64,000 bases of DNA from Kaistella flava (ex Peng et al. 2021) (GCF_015191005.1 NZ_CP040442.1:1364001-1428000); one strand, 5' to 3'; shown: positions 33,943 through 43,426, numbered from the stretch's first letter. The notes: generated by a model from the sequence alone, not told the origin. Program-made: numbers and translations.

Positions 33943-34476
33943 TTAGAAATGAATTGCGAAACCTACATTTCCTGAAAAGATACCAGTTGAACCAGCAGCA
34001 GTTCCTAGATCATATCTTAATCCTGGTTCAATAGAAATGTTTGGTGCTACAAACCAAGCATAACCACCTTGAAAACCAATAGCATTTACAGAATCTCCTT
34101 CACCGCTAATTCCGTTAAAATCAACCTGCACTGGGAACATGCTTAGAATATAATACTTGGCTCCAATTTTATAATTAAATGCAGTAGAAGTTATCGAACC
34201 ACCACCGTAATATGAATCAGTCGTCAACGAAGTTACTCCCAAACCTATTTTTAAAGCTAAGTTGTCTGCAACGAAATATCCACCTTCACCACCAATTTTG
34301 AATAATGAATTTCCGTCATTAGTGTAAAAACCAATTGACGTATTTGAAGGGCTTAATACTCCAAAATTAGTATTTGCTTCTACTAACCATTTTCCTTTTG
34401 ATAATGCAGGGTTTTGAGTTTGTGCACTTACTGCTCCAAAAAGTGCTACAGCACCTGCTACCAATAATTTTTTCAT
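33943..34476 (-). CDS. Outer-membrane beta-barrel protein
   Basis: The 177-residue protein has the signal peptide MKKLLVAGAVALFGAVSAQ and alternating strands, ending SGNVGFAIHF with the C-terminal phenylalanine of outer-membrane proteins. The signal peptide is nearly the same as that of the gene at 34595 (MKKVLLVGAIALFGAVNAQ), and the overall plan is the same, so these are paralogues. A TACTTTTG box lies at 34502-34509, 25 nt ahead of the ATG. Function unknown. Confidence 0.75.
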   Translation of the reverse strand: MKKLLVAGAVALFGAVSAQTQNPALSKGKWLVEANTNFGVLSPSNTSIGFYTNDGNSLFKIGGEGGYFVADNLALKIGLGVTSLTTDSYYGGGSITSTAFNYKIGAKYYILSMFPVQVDFNGISGEGDSVNAIGFQGGYAWFVAPNISIEPGLRYDLGTAAGSTGIFSGNVGFAIHF

Positions 34477-34545
34477 AATTTATTTTTTAAAAATTGACCG
34501 CCAAAAGTACAATATTATCAATTTAAAGTAAAGATGATTGATATC

Positions 34546-34574
34546 ACAAAAAAGCCACCCTAAAAGAGTGGCTT
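34546..34574 (-). terminator. Terminator after the barrel gene at 34595
   Basis: AAGCCAC (34552-34558) pairs with GTGGCTT (34568-34574) over a nine-base loop, followed on the minus strand by T-rich sequence. Confidence 0.65.
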
Positions 34575-34594
34575 ATTCTATCATTTAAAATAAA

Positions 34595-35074
34595 TTATTT
34601 TCCAAACGAATAGGCATATCCTAAAGTGATTGCACTTGTGTTAGCACCATTATTAGACAATCCCAAATACCCTAGATATACTTCCCCAGGACCAAAATGG
34701 TATGCTACTTTTGGTTGATAATAAAACCCGCCGTCACTTGCTCCACTTGCAAAAACCAATCCGTATCCTAAATCAACGCCTAAACTAAATTGAGGCGTAA
34801 ATTTATATTCTGCGGCAGCTGCAATAGGAATCATGCTCACTGTTTCAGCACCACTCTTCCCAAACCAAGCGGAATAACCCGTGGTAAGTCCTAAATTAAA
34901 GTCTGCAGAAATTGGCCACATATAGGCCACATCTACTCCAGCCAGAAAACCACTAAAATCACTGGAATCTCCAACTGGTAAACCAATATGAGCGCCTAAT
35001 TTAAAATTTCCTGCTGTTTGAGCATTTACTGCTCCAAAAAGTGCAATAGCACCTACTAACAATACTTTTTTCAT
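34595..35074 (-). CDS. Outer-membrane beta-barrel protein
   Basis: The 159-residue protein has a cleavable signal (MKKVLLVGAIALFGAVNAQ), then strands such as FKLGAHIGLPVGDSSDFSGF, FNLGLTTGYSAWFG, FSLGVDLGYGLVFASG and AYHFGPGEVYLGYLGLS, ending ITLGYAYSFGK. This is an eight-stranded barrel pattern. It is the promoter-proximal member of the run of barrel genes, each with its own terminator, so they are probably separate transcripts. Function unknown. Confidence 0.75.
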   Translation of the reverse strand: MKKVLLVGAIALFGAVNAQTAGNFKLGAHIGLPVGDSSDFSGFLAGVDVAYMWPISADFNLGLTTGYSAWFGKSGAETVSMIPIAAAAEYKFTPQFSLGVDLGYGLVFASGASDGGFYYQPKVAYHFGPGEVYLGYLGLSNNGANTSAITLGYAYSFGK

Positions 35075-35336
35075 GATTATAAGTTTAAAATTGTACTGTA
35101 AATGTAAAACTATTTCTCATATTAACAATACATTAGCAAATATTTTATACTATAAATCATATTTTGATTAAAATAATTTCACATCTATAATAAAAAACCC
35201 ATTACCTTAAAGGAATCATTATTCCATTAATATAAGAATAACAATTGATTAATCAGCTTCAATTACTATCGATCTGAATTATTGAAAGCTCGGATCACAT
35301 ATCACTAAAAACATAAATCAAAAGCAAAAAGAAGTA

Positions 35337-36296
35337 TTATTCTTCACGCTGTCTTTTCTCTTCCTTTCCGTAGGCATTAATAATTTTTCTAACGACAGGA
35401 TGACGAACTACATCTTCTTCTGTAAGATGCACAAAACCAATCTCATCTACGTCTTTTAAAATACGCATCGATTCTTTCAAACCCGATTTTTGACGCATCG
35501 GTAAATCAACCTGAGTTGGATCTCCCGTGATAATAAACTTTGCATTCATCCCCATTCTGGTCAGGAACATTTTCATCTGAGAGTGTGTCGTATTCTGTGC
35601 TTCATCCAAAATAACGAAAGCTTCATCTAAGGTTCGTCCTCTCATAAAAGCAAGTGGCGCTACTTCAATCACATTTTTTTCTATTAACCCCTCTAGTTTT
35701 TCATGCGGAATCATATCGCGAAGTGCGTCATAAAGTGGCTGTAAATAAGGATCTAATTTTTCTTTTAAATCGCCTGGTAGAAAACCTAAACTCTCCCCCG
35801 CTTCTACGGCGGGTCTTGTCAGAATAATTCTCTTCACTTCTTTATCTCTTAAAGCTCTTACTGCCAAAGCAACGCTCGTATAAGTTTTTCCTGTACCGGC
35901 GGGCCCAACCGCAAATACCATATCTTTCGTATCACACGCTTTTACCAACTTTTTCAGATTAGTAGTTTTGGCTTTAATGATTTTACCATTAACTCCTTTC
36001 ACAATAATATCCTGATCGAAAACCATTTGTTTTTCGGCTTCATCTTTCAGGTTTAAAATGCTTTCGTAATCTTTTAATGTAATTGAATTGTATTTTGAAA
36101 TAAAACTCACGACATCATTCAATTTATTTTTTAAGATATCTAAAGCTTCCTGAGTTCCTAAGGCAAAGACGAAATGATCTCTTCCTGTAATTTTCAGCGT
36201 AGGGAATTTTGATTTTAGTAAATTAAAATATTGGTTATTGACACCATAAAAAGTTTTGGCATCGATGCCTTCAATTTCGTATTTTAGTTCAAACAT
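35337..36296 (-). CDS. phoH: PhoH family protein
   Basis: The 319-residue ATPase has an N-terminal KH-like region (1-100) and a P-loop core with Walker A in FAVGPAGTGKTYTSVALAV and Walker B in AFVILDEAQNTT, followed by the sensor segment FIITGDPTQVDLP. The family is linked to RNA metabolism and possibly to RNase YbeY. The name PhoH comes from phosphate-starvation induction in E. coli. Length and motifs are typical of the PhoH-like (YbeZ) group. It is divergent from the SAM hydroxide adenosyltransferase gene. Confidence 0.93.
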   Translation of the reverse strand: MFELKYEIEGIDAKTFYGVNNQYFNLLKSKFPTLKITGRDHFVFALGTQEALDILKNKLNDVVSFISKYNSITLKDYESILNLKDEAEKQMVFDQDIIVKGVNGKIIKAKTTNLKKLVKACDTKDMVFAVGPAGTGKTYTSVALAVRALRDKEVKRIILTRPAVEAGESLGFLPGDLKEKLDPYLQPLYDALRDMIPHEKLEGLIEKNVIEVAPLAFMRGRTLDEAFVILDEAQNTTHSQMKMFLTRMGMNAKFIITGDPTQVDLPMRQKSGLKESMRILKDVDEIGFVHLTEEDVVRHPVVRKIINAYGKEEKRQREE

Positions 36297-36397
36297 TTAG
36301 CAGTGGTTTTAATTTTTATTTTTATTAAAAGTATCAATTATATTTCAAATATCAGGCTAACTTTTCCACAATGATGCTTAAAATATTTTATTTAAGC

Positions 36398-36405
36398 TAA
36401 ATTTG
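36398..36405 (+). promoter_or_regulatory. -7 box TAAATTTG for the gene at 36425
   Basis: TAAATTTG matches TAnnTTTG, 19 nt ahead of the ATG. No clear -33 TTG is seen. Confidence 0.45.
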
Positions 36406-36424
36406 TGCTTTCCTAAAATTAAAC

Positions 36425-37252
36425 ATGTCAGTTATAACCTTCACTTCAGATTACGGATTGGTCGATCACAGAGTTGCTGCTGTGAAAGGTGCTATTTTAA
36501 ATTTAAAGGAAGAAGTTACCATCGTTGATATTACGCATCAAATACAAGCCTACAATCTTTTGCAGACCGCTTATATTGTGAGAAATGCCTATTCTTATTT
36601 TCCAAAAGGGACCGTTCATATTATATCCGTAGACAGTTTTTACACGAAAGAAAGAAAATGCATCCTCTATAAAGCAGACGATCATTATTTCATCGCTGCG
36701 GATAACGGAGTTTTAAGTTTGATATTCTATGATATTAAACCTGAAGCGGTATATGAGATTACCTTTAATAATCGTTTTGACGATGAAGTCTCATTTACCT
36801 CTACCGATATTTTTGCACCAGTTGCGGTACATCTTCAAAACGGTGGTTTGCCAGAAGTTATTGGCCGACCGTACAAAACTCCAAAGCAACTTTCTTTTCC
36901 GCGCGCAGTATTTAATGAAAGTGAAAAAATGCTGATTGGTGAAATTATGTATATCGATAATTTTGGAAATGTAGTTTCAAATATCTCAAGGAAAAACTTT
37001 GAAAAAAGCAATGTTGGTTTTGAAAATTACATCTTAAAATTTAGAAATTTAGCATTGACTAGAATTCACAATCAGTATACGGATTTGGTTCATGACTGGA
37101 CGAAGGAACAAGAATTTCATGGAAAAGCCGCTGCGGTATTTAACGACGCAGGCTTATTGGAACTGACGATCTATAAAGGGAATTGCGACAGCGGCGCCAG
37201 AACTCTTTTTGGCTTGCAAGTAGGCGAAAGTATCTATATCGAATTCCAATAA
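36425..37252 (+). CDS. SAM hydroxide adenosyltransferase (DUF62 family)
   Basis: The 275-residue protein belongs to the family that hydrolyses S-adenosylmethionine to adenosine and methionine with hydroxide, related to fluorinase. The start MSVITFTSDYGLVDHRVAAVKGAIL carries the conserved aspartate (Asp9 in TSDYG) and the substrate loop. DNFGNVVSNIS near 180-190 and the C-terminal domain with GNCDSGARTLFG follow. It lacks the extra fluorinase loop. The physiological role is uncertain. It is monocistronic and converges on the secreted protease gene through a shared hairpin. Confidence 0.9.
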   Translation: MSVITFTSDYGLVDHRVAAVKGAILNLKEEVTIVDITHQIQAYNLLQTAYIVRNAYSYFPKGTVHIISVDSFYTKERKCILYKADDHYFIAADNGVLSLIFYDIKPEAVYEITFNNRFDDEVSFTSTDIFAPVAVHLQNGGLPEVIGRPYKTPKQLSFPRAVFNESEKMLIGEIMYIDNFGNVVSNISRKNFEKSNVGFENYILKFRNLALTRIHNQYTDLVHDWTKEQEFHGKAAAVFNDAGLLELTIYKGNCDSGARTLFGLQVGESIYIEFQ

Positions 37253-37267
37253 AAAAAATTAAAAATA

Positions 37268-37300
37268 AAAATAGCCGGCATTTAAAACGCCGGCTATTTT
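37268..37300 (+). terminator. Bidirectional hairpin between convergent genes
   Basis: AAAATAGCCGGC pairs with GCCGGCTATTTT (12 pairs, nine-base loop). It ends both the upstream gene and the protease gene at 37321. Confidence 0.85.
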
Positions 37301-37320
37301 GCTTGTACTATAAATTCCTT

Positions 37321-39495
37321 TTAAGGTTTAATTATTTTCTTAATTACTGTTTCTTTTGTGGTTACAATACTCACCATATAAGTTCCGGCAGACATCGTAG
37401 AAAGATCTAATTTTTCCTGTAGTCCAGAAGATCTACTTACCGTTTTTACTAATTTACCTGAGGCATCAAACACTTGATAAGACAGGATTTGATCTTTAGA
37501 AGTAATAGTAAAGATTCCTTTGGTAGTAGTTGGCGAAATAGATACTGCATTCACACGTGAATTCTCACTTGTCGCCAAAGATTTACATTCAAAACTTGCA
37601 ACCCAACCTGCAGCTGTAGTATTATTTCCATTTGGTATAAATCTAAACGTTATCGCACCAGTAGCATGGGTTGATTCAAATGGACCAGGAATAACAGTAC
37701 CACTGATATTGGTTCCTCCCGGGAATCTAGGTGAAGCGATATTTGGGCCATCATAAACAATTACATTATCACCTTGATCTGTCGCAAACTTACTGAAAGT
37801 AATCTTTAACTTGTCTGTAGGATTTGTTGGATAAAAGGTCTTTACAAATGGCTGGTTGTCTAAATAATTATCATTTTCACCACCAGTATCTGTGAATTTT
37901 TTACCAGAACACCAGTCTGCATCGGTCATCAAAAGTTTTTCACTAGCAAAAGCTTCCGGCCCAGTACAGTCAGCTCCGACAGCAATGAGATAGAAAGAGG
38001 CTTCTTCTAAATTAGTAAAATTAAGTACTTTATTATCGCTAACTCCTGATTGCACTATTGTTCCATCAGGTTTAGAAAGTCTATACTTCCAACCTGCTCC
38101 TGTATTATCAGTAATCGTTGCAGAAAAAGAATTTTTAGTCGGTTCACTTACTGCCAAGCCAGAGATCGTACTGACACAAGAAGCGATACAATCTGTTCCT
38201 AAACATCCTTTTGAATTAATTCTGCTTCTGATTAAAGCACCTGGTTGTTCTCCAAATCCATTAGCAAAGTTAATTCCGACACTGCTTACCAAATGACAGT
38301 AACTCATAATTGTTCCGCCATCACCTGGTAACGGTCCACTTGCACAAGTTCCATTTCCTGCATTTCCCGAAGCTGGTCCACAACCGTCTATTCTTGTACT
38401 ATTACCATTCCATGAACAATCATGCGTGTGAGGCGAACCTAAGTTATGGCCAATCTCATGAGTCATCGCTTCGATATTCCAAGAATAAGTAGGAACTTCA
38501 TTATAACTAAAGTTTACTCCTGAATAAGAATAAGTATTGGATGAGCACAATACATCTAAATAAGCAATACTTGTGGTTGCAGGATTTCTAATTAATTGAG
38601 CAACATCGCCATTAAAAGAAGGACGCCCTGCTCTGAATTTACCTAAAATTACATCTGGCTGTCCAGTATAAGGATCGGTAGTTGTCCAAACAAATACTTC
38701 ACTTAATGCAACCGTAATTCCGTCATTATCATACAATGTTGAAATGTTATTATGCATTGCAGTAACCCAATTGGTTGTCGTAGTAACATTAGAACCATTT
38801 TGAGTATAAGGTCCGTAACCTGCCTCATAATAAATTCTGACACAGTTCGACGTTTTTTTCGCCGTCATTGTTGCCGGATCATAGGGAGTTGAAAGCTTCT
38901 GATTCTCTACTAATTCATCCGTAGAACATGAAAAAGGATTCGCCCCTTTCAATTTCGCATCATTATAGGAAACAAAATTTTCAGAATTTCTAGCTTTTCC
39001 AATCACCACATTTCCTACATTTTTAATGGAAGTCACACCTACCACATCATTATTAAAGAAACTGATGGCAACTAATGATTCATTATCCCCTTTTACAATT
39101 CCGTGGTAGTAAACACCAGGCGTATAAGTTGTGTATCCTTTATCTGTATTAACTTTAAAATCATGAGTTAAGAAATTATTCTTAACCAATTCTACAGAAA
39201 TAGTTTTTCCTTCAAAAGGGAACGTCATTTCTAAAGCTTCTGGTCTTTCAGAAGTAATTCTGTTGATTTCAGATTTATTTAATTTCATTACGGTAATATC
39301 TTCTGCAGCTGCTTTATATAAAGCTTGTTTCTGCGCAGATTGATCGACCGTAAATAAGTCATATTTAACAAATGATTTGTTTGCAAGTTTGGAGTCTTTA
39401 ACTTTTTGCGCAACGGGCTTTAATTCTTGTGAAAACCCAAAAGCAAAGAATGCCAAACTGAAACACAATTGGAAAACTTTTTTCATAATGTTCAT
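37321..39495 (-). CDS. Secreted M12B-type (reprolysin-like) zinc metalloprotease with T9SS C-terminal domain
   Basis: The 724-residue protein has a signal peptide (MKKVFQLCFSLAFFAFGFSQ), a propeptide region to about 210, and a metzincin catalytic domain with HEIGHNLGSPH at 346-356 (two zinc histidines and glutamate, then the third histidine). A fibronectin-like segment follows near 440-520 and a CUB-like segment near 540-640. The final 75 residues (VSISPTTTKGIFTITS ... GTYMVSIVTTKETVIKKIIKP) are a type A sorting domain for the type IX secretion system. It is an extracellular protease; the substrate is unknown. Two start codons (39495 and 39486) are possible. Confidence 0.9.
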   Translation of the reverse strand: MNIMKKVFQLCFSLAFFAFGFSQELKPVAQKVKDSKLANKSFVKYDLFTVDQSAQKQALYKAAAEDITVMKLNKSEINRITSERPEALEMTFPFEGKTISVELVKNNFLTHDFKVNTDKGYTTYTPGVYYHGIVKGDNESLVAISFFNNDVVGVTSIKNVGNVVIGKARNSENFVSYNDAKLKGANPFSCSTDELVENQKLSTPYDPATMTAKKTSNCVRIYYEAGYGPYTQNGSNVTTTTNWVTAMHNNISTLYDNDGITVALSEVFVWTTTDPYTGQPDVILGKFRAGRPSFNGDVAQLIRNPATTSIAYLDVLCSSNTYSYSGVNFSYNEVPTYSWNIEAMTHEIGHNLGSPHTHDCSWNGNSTRIDGCGPASGNAGNGTCASGPLPGDGGTIMSYCHLVSSVGINFANGFGEQPGALIRSRINSKGCLGTDCIASCVSTISGLAVSEPTKNSFSATITDNTGAGWKYRLSKPDGTIVQSGVSDNKVLNFTNLEEASFYLIAVGADCTGPEAFASEKLLMTDADWCSGKKFTDTGGENDNYLDNQPFVKTFYPTNPTDKLKITFSKFATDQGDNVIVYDGPNIASPRFPGGTNISGTVIPGPFESTHATGAITFRFIPNGNNTTAAGWVASFECKSLATSENSRVNAVSISPTTTKGIFTITSKDQILSYQVFDASGKLVKTVSRSSGLQEKLDLSTMSAGTYMVSIVTTKETVIKKIIKP

Positions 39496-39615
39496 TATTT
39501 ATTTTAATATTTTACAAAAAAACCAAAAAAAATCGGGATTACCTTTAAATATGAAAAATTTAACATAATTAAAAAGCTACAAAAAGCAAAATCCCAAATT
39601 ATGAGATAAATCTAT

Positions 39616-39623
39616 TATCTTTG
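39616..39623 (+). promoter_or_regulatory. -7 box TATCTTTG ahead of hemJ
   Basis: TATCTTTG matches TAnnTTTG, 16 nt ahead of the ATG. Confidence 0.45.
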
Positions 39624-39639
39624 CACCTAAATTTTTCAG

Positions 39640-40188
39640 ATGCTTTATACCATTATCAAAGCCGTTCACATCATTTTCATGGTCAGTTATTTCGCAGGTA
39701 TTTTTTACCTCGCGCGGATTTTTGTATACTATAAAGATACCGATGAATTCGAGGAGCAAAAAAAAATGATTCTTCGAGAACAATATGTTTTTATGGCGAG
39801 AAGATTATGGAATATCATTACCGTTCCTGCTGGCGTAATTATGTTGGTTACTGGTTTAACAATGATTTCCCTTAATTTTGGTTTAATGAAAACTCCTTGG
39901 TTTCATTTGAAATTAACCTTCCTGGTCGGACTTGCCATTTACCATTACTGGTGTTGGAAAAAAGTTTTACAGATCAAAAATCTTCACGGAAATATTCTGC
40001 CTATTGAAAACATCAAACTTCGTCAAGCCAATGAAATAGCGACTTTTATTTTATTTCTGGTGGTCTTCACTGTGATATTAAAATCGATGGTTATCGAATA
40101 TTGGTGGCAATTAATCGTCGGATTTATCGTTTTGGTACTTTTGATTATGACCACGGTGAAGTTGGTGAATAAGAAGAAGAATAAGTAA
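39640..40188 (+). CDS. hemJ: Protoporphyrinogen IX oxidase HemJ (UPF0093/CopD-like)
   Basis: The 182-residue membrane protein has about four hydrophobic segments and the HemJ hallmarks: HIIFMVSYFAGIFYLARIFVY with His10, then ARRLWNIITVPAGVIMLVTGL, and WFHLKLTFLVGLAIYHYW, in which histidine and lysine are conserved. HemJ oxidises protoporphyrinogen IX in many bacteria without HemG or HemY. The length is slightly above the usual 140-150 residues owing to a C-terminal hydrophobic stretch. It is the first of three plus-strand genes but about 100 bp from gldF. Confidence 0.85.
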   Translation: MLYTIIKAVHIIFMVSYFAGIFYLARIFVYYKDTDEFEEQKKMILREQYVFMARRLWNIITVPAGVIMLVTGLTMISLNFGLMKTPWFHLKLTFLVGLAIYHYWCWKKVLQIKNLHGNILPIENIKLRQANEIATFILFLVVFTVILKSMVIEYWWQLIVGFIVLVLLIMTTVKLVNKKKNK

Positions 40189-40234
40189 TTGGTAATAAGA
40201 AATGAGTAATTGTGAATGGTCAATAGTGAATGGT
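40184..40234 (+). repeat. Degenerate short repeats based on AAGTAATTGGTAAT / AATGAGTAATTG
   Basis: Downstream of hemJ the sequence reads AGTAATTGGTAATAAGA, AATGAGTAATTGTGAATGG and TCAATAGTGAATGG. The same words, in inverted form, occur between cysD and cysN (45566-45619). It is a simple dispersed intergenic repeat with no obvious function. Confidence 0.5.
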
Positions 40235-40286
40235 GCATTTTTACACCTTTAACCTCGCATCTCGAACCTCAAACTCAACCTAATAT

Positions 40287-41015
40287 ATGTTTGCAATATT
40301 TAAAAAAGAACTTTGGACTTATTTCGGAAACTGGAGCGCTTGGTTAATCATCGGTGCATTTAGTTTAATAGGAACGCTTTTCTTATTTTTCTTTGAAAAT
40401 GATTCTAATATTTTCGACATTGGATCGGCAACTTTGCAGAGTTATTTTGTGCTTGTTCCGTGGCTTTTGATGTTTATTATTCCAGCAATTTCAATGAAGA
40501 CTTTAGCGGAAGAACAACAATCAGGAACATTGAACTGGTTATTTTCGCAACCTATTAAAATATCAGAAATCATCATTGGTAAATTCTTATCAGTTTGGTT
40601 GGTTGGAATTTTATGTTTGTTGCCTTCGCTCGTTTATCTATACACCATTTATGTTTTAGGCGTTCCGGAAGGAAATATCGATCTAGGCGCAACCTTCGGA
40701 AGTTATTTTGGTTTAGTCATTCTCATTGCCGCTTTTTCTGCAGTCGGAATTCTAGCTTCATCTCTTTCCCAAAACCAAATCATGGCTTATTTGCTCGGCG
40801 TATTCATCTCTTTCTTTTTGTATTTCGGAATTGAACAATTGGCAAGTTATAAATTATTAGGCGGCGCAGATTATATTCTTTCAAATATTGGGTTTTATCA
40901 ACATTTTCTAGCATTTACAAGAGGATTAATCGATACTCGAGATATCTTCTATTTCCTTTTAGTGATTGGAATTTGTTTATTCCTGGCCAAAATCTTTGTA
41001 GAAAAGAAAAAATAA
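40287..41015 (+). CDS. gldF: Gliding motility-associated ABC transporter permease GldF
   Basis: The 242-residue protein has about six hydrophobic segments and the ABC-2 permease core, with the amphipathic EL-motif segment MKTLAEEQQSGTLNWLFSQPI followed by ISEIIIGKFLSVWLVGILC. Order and sequence match GldF, the membrane part of the GldA-GldF-GldG transporter needed for gliding in Flavobacterium and kept in non-gliding relatives. It lies 24 bp ahead of gldG, and gldA (the ATPase) is not in this window, as is usual. Confidence 0.88.
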   Translation: MFAIFKKELWTYFGNWSAWLIIGAFSLIGTLFLFFFENDSNIFDIGSATLQSYFVLVPWLLMFIIPAISMKTLAEEQQSGTLNWLFSQPIKISEIIIGKFLSVWLVGILCLLPSLVYLYTIYVLGVPEGNIDLGATFGSYFGLVILIAAFSAVGILASSLSQNQIMAYLLGVFISFFLYFGIEQLASYKLLGGADYILSNIGFYQHFLAFTRGLIDTRDIFYFLLVIGICLFLAKIFVEKKK

Positions 41016-41039
41016 TTCAATTTTTTATCGCTTTTAAAA

Positions 41040-42695
41040 ATGAACAAAAAAAACCTCATCTATAGTATTCTTGCTCTCGTTTTATTACTGGGAACTTTCG
41101 GTATTTTCTCGAAACGTTTCGATTTAACACAAGAGAAAAGATATACGCTTTCTGCTTCTACCATTAAAGTTTTGGAATCGGTTAAAAAACCATTGACTTT
41201 CAATGTTTATCTTGAAGGTGATTTCCCTGCAAGTTTCCGTCAGTTGCAAAACGAAACGAAATTCATGTTAGAAGAATTCCGAAAAGTCAATCCAAAAATC
41301 GATTATAAATTCATCGATCCGATTAAGACGAAAATGTCGAAAGATACCTTAGCCGCGATGGGAATGCAACCGTCGATTTTACCTGATATGAAAGAAGGTA
41401 AAATCTCTGAAATCGTGATGTTTCCGTATGCTGCAATTAAATACGGTTTGCATACAACTTCGATTCCGTTAATCGTTAATTTAAGTGGAATTAATGCTTC
41501 CGAACAATTGAGCAAATCGATTGAAAATTTGGAGTATAATTTTGTGTCCAGCATTAAATCGATAACGGCAGAACGCAAAAAAAATATCGGAATCCTCATT
41601 AATCAAGATGAACTTCGTCCAGATGAATTCCGGGGATTTATGGAAATGGCTTTGGAAAATTATAACGCCGGACCGATTATTCCAAAAAACCAAACGGAAC
41701 TAACTTACGAAGATGTTCCGCAACTTCAGCACATGGATGCTTTGGTCATCGCAAAACCGAGAAAGGCTTTTACTGAAAATGAAAAGGTGATTCTGGATCA
41801 ATATATCATGAACGGTGGAAAAACCTTGTGGATGATCGATGCCGTGAATGCTGAAATGGATACGCTTTTTCATTCTAAAAAAATAATGGCTTATCCGATG
41901 GATGTTAATTTAACCGATTTCTTTTTTAATTATGGAATTCGATTAAATGCTGGTTTGGTAAAGGATATGAAGAAATCTGCGCTCATCAGAATTGTATCTG
42001 GTGAAGTTGCTGGCAATCCACAATACAGCAGTTTTCTGTGGCCTTATTTTCCTTTGGGAATTGCTGAAAATAAAAATCCGATTACGAAAAATATCAATCC
42101 TGTTAAATTTGAATTTCCTACTTCAATTGATACTTTAGGAAGAAAAAACATTAAGACCAAAGTTTTGTTTGAATCGAGCGAAAGAACGAATATCAAACAA
42201 GTTCCTAATTACGTGGCTCTGGCAGAAATCGTTCGAACTGATTCCTTGAGTGAACTTGATAAACCAACTCAACCAAAGATTTATGCAGTAAGTTTAGAAG
42301 GGAAATTTAATTCTGCTTATGCAACCAGAAGCGAACGGAAAATCTATCCCAATTTCAAAGCACAAAGTCCGGAGAACAAAATGATTATTATCGCTGATGG
42401 TGATGTTGCTCGAAATCAAATTTACAAAGGAAACCCTCTCCCACTCGGCGAAGATTTATTAACCAAACAATCTTACGGCAACGAACAATTCTTAAGAAAC
42501 GCACTCGATTTTCTTTTAGATGATTCTAATTTAATGGAACTTAGAAACAGAAATATCGAAGCAAGATTACTCGACCGACAAAGAATTGACGAAGAAAAAA
42601 CCGATTGGCAATGGTTGAATTTACTGCTTCCTTTAGGAATTATTGGATTATTGGGCGGATTGTTTTATTGGTGGCGAAAGAGAAAATTTGAGTAA
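41040..42695 (+). CDS. gldG: Gliding motility-associated ABC transporter subunit GldG
   Basis: The 551-residue protein is anchored by an N-terminal segment (NLIYSILALVLLLGTFGIF) and a C-terminal one (WLNLLLPLGIIGLLGGLFYWW). Between them is a large domain of the ABC-type uncharacterised transport/IFT52-like fold (PKIDYKFIDPIKTKMSKD, MDALVIAKPRKAFTENEK, MNGGKTLWMIDAVNAE). It ends in positive charge facing the cytoplasm. It pairs with GldF in a likely two-gene unit closed by a strong terminator. The transported substrate is unknown. Confidence 0.88.
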   Translation: MNKKNLIYSILALVLLLGTFGIFSKRFDLTQEKRYTLSASTIKVLESVKKPLTFNVYLEGDFPASFRQLQNETKFMLEEFRKVNPKIDYKFIDPIKTKMSKDTLAAMGMQPSILPDMKEGKISEIVMFPYAAIKYGLHTTSIPLIVNLSGINASEQLSKSIENLEYNFVSSIKSITAERKKNIGILINQDELRPDEFRGFMEMALENYNAGPIIPKNQTELTYEDVPQLQHMDALVIAKPRKAFTENEKVILDQYIMNGGKTLWMIDAVNAEMDTLFHSKKIMAYPMDVNLTDFFFNYGIRLNAGLVKDMKKSALIRIVSGEVAGNPQYSSFLWPYFPLGIAENKNPITKNINPVKFEFPTSIDTLGRKNIKTKVLFESSERTNIKQVPNYVALAEIVRTDSLSELDKPTQPKIYAVSLEGKFNSAYATRSERKIYPNFKAQSPENKMIIIADGDVARNQIYKGNPLPLGEDLLTKQSYGNEQFLRNALDFLLDDSNLMELRNRNIEARLLDRQRIDEEKTDWQWLNLLLPLGIIGLLGGLFYWWRKRKFE

Positions 42696-42699
42696 TTAA

Positions 42700-42731
42700 A
42701 AAGACCTTCAAGGACAGTCTTGAAGGTCTTT
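42700..42731 (+). terminator. Bidirectional hairpin after gldG
   Basis: AAAGACCTTCAAG pairs with CTTGAAGGTCTTT (13 pairs, six-base loop), then T-run. It serves gldG and perhaps the convergent DUF4268 gene. Confidence 0.9.
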
Positions 42732-42760
42732 TTTGTTAAAAATGAGAAAGAGAAATGGAA

Positions 42761-43189
42761 TTAAACATCTTTTATAAAATCCTCATATTCATAAAAGACT
42801 CTTTCAAATCCGTCCATTTTTTCAACAAAAAACTCGAAGATTTCTTGCCATGTATTTTTATTATAAATGGAAACATTTTCTTTGGTAATCCAAAATCGGG
42901 AAATGACTTTTCCGTTTTCTAAAGTGTAGAATTCATCCTTGTGAATTTCGCCTAATTCTTCTTCTAAAATAGATTCAAGCGACCACATTTTTTCGAAATA
43001 AGCATTGCGAAAAATTTCATCGTTAATTTCTATATCTAGTGAAACTTCTGCTTTTTTAGCATCAGCATTAAATTTAAAGGCGAAATCTTTAACCTTGGTA
43101 TGGTATAAAATCCACTTTCTGGGAAAACTTTTTCCAAAGGCGATCCAGAATTCTTTTCTAACTTGTTGTGCTTCTTCTTTGCTAAACAT
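42761..43189 (-). CDS. DUF4268 domain-containing protein
   Basis: The 142-residue protein is soluble and mildly acidic. MFSKEEAQQVRKEFWIAFGK, WILYHTKVKDFAFKFNAD and AEVSLDIEINDEIFRNAYFEK fit the DUF4268 family, which has a fold near restriction-endonuclease-like proteins as far as I recall. No catalytic motif can be named here. The tail (FFVEKMDGFERVFYEYEDFIKDV) is also typical. It stands alone, convergent with gldG. Function unknown. Confidence 0.7.
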   Translation of the reverse strand: MFSKEEAQQVRKEFWIAFGKSFPRKWILYHTKVKDFAFKFNADAKKAEVSLDIEINDEIFRNAYFEKMWSLESILEEELGEIHKDEFYTLENGKVISRFWITKENVSIYNKNTWQEIFEFFVEKMDGFERVFYEYEDFIKDV

Positions 43190-43414
43190 TCAAATAAATT
43201 TACGAAGTGCGAACTTAGTCAAAATATCATATTTTATGAAGTCTTAACGCATTATTTTTTTGAGCACACTGATTTACACGGATTTTTCTATTTTAAAAAA
43301 AATAGGATCAGCTCATTTTTACTAACTAAAAATTCATGTCCCGAAACTTCGGGATGGTTAAGAAATTCAATATGTTTGCTTTGATACTTTTTCTGTCTTC
43401 TAAAATCTTTTACT

Positions 43415-43422
43415 TAATTTTG
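43415..43422 (+). promoter_or_regulatory. -7 box TAATTTTG four bases ahead of the Rrf2 ATG
   Basis: The sequence reads TAATTTTG-CTTT-ATG. If the start of transcription is about five bases beyond the box, the mRNA begins at or next to the ATG. Confidence 0.5.
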
Positions 43423-43426
43423 CTTT

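Noticed and set aside
43335..43359. CCCGAAACTTCGGGA hairpin as a terminator
   Set aside because: It has no T-run in either direction and no gene ends nearby; probably part of degenerate intergenic repeat sequence.
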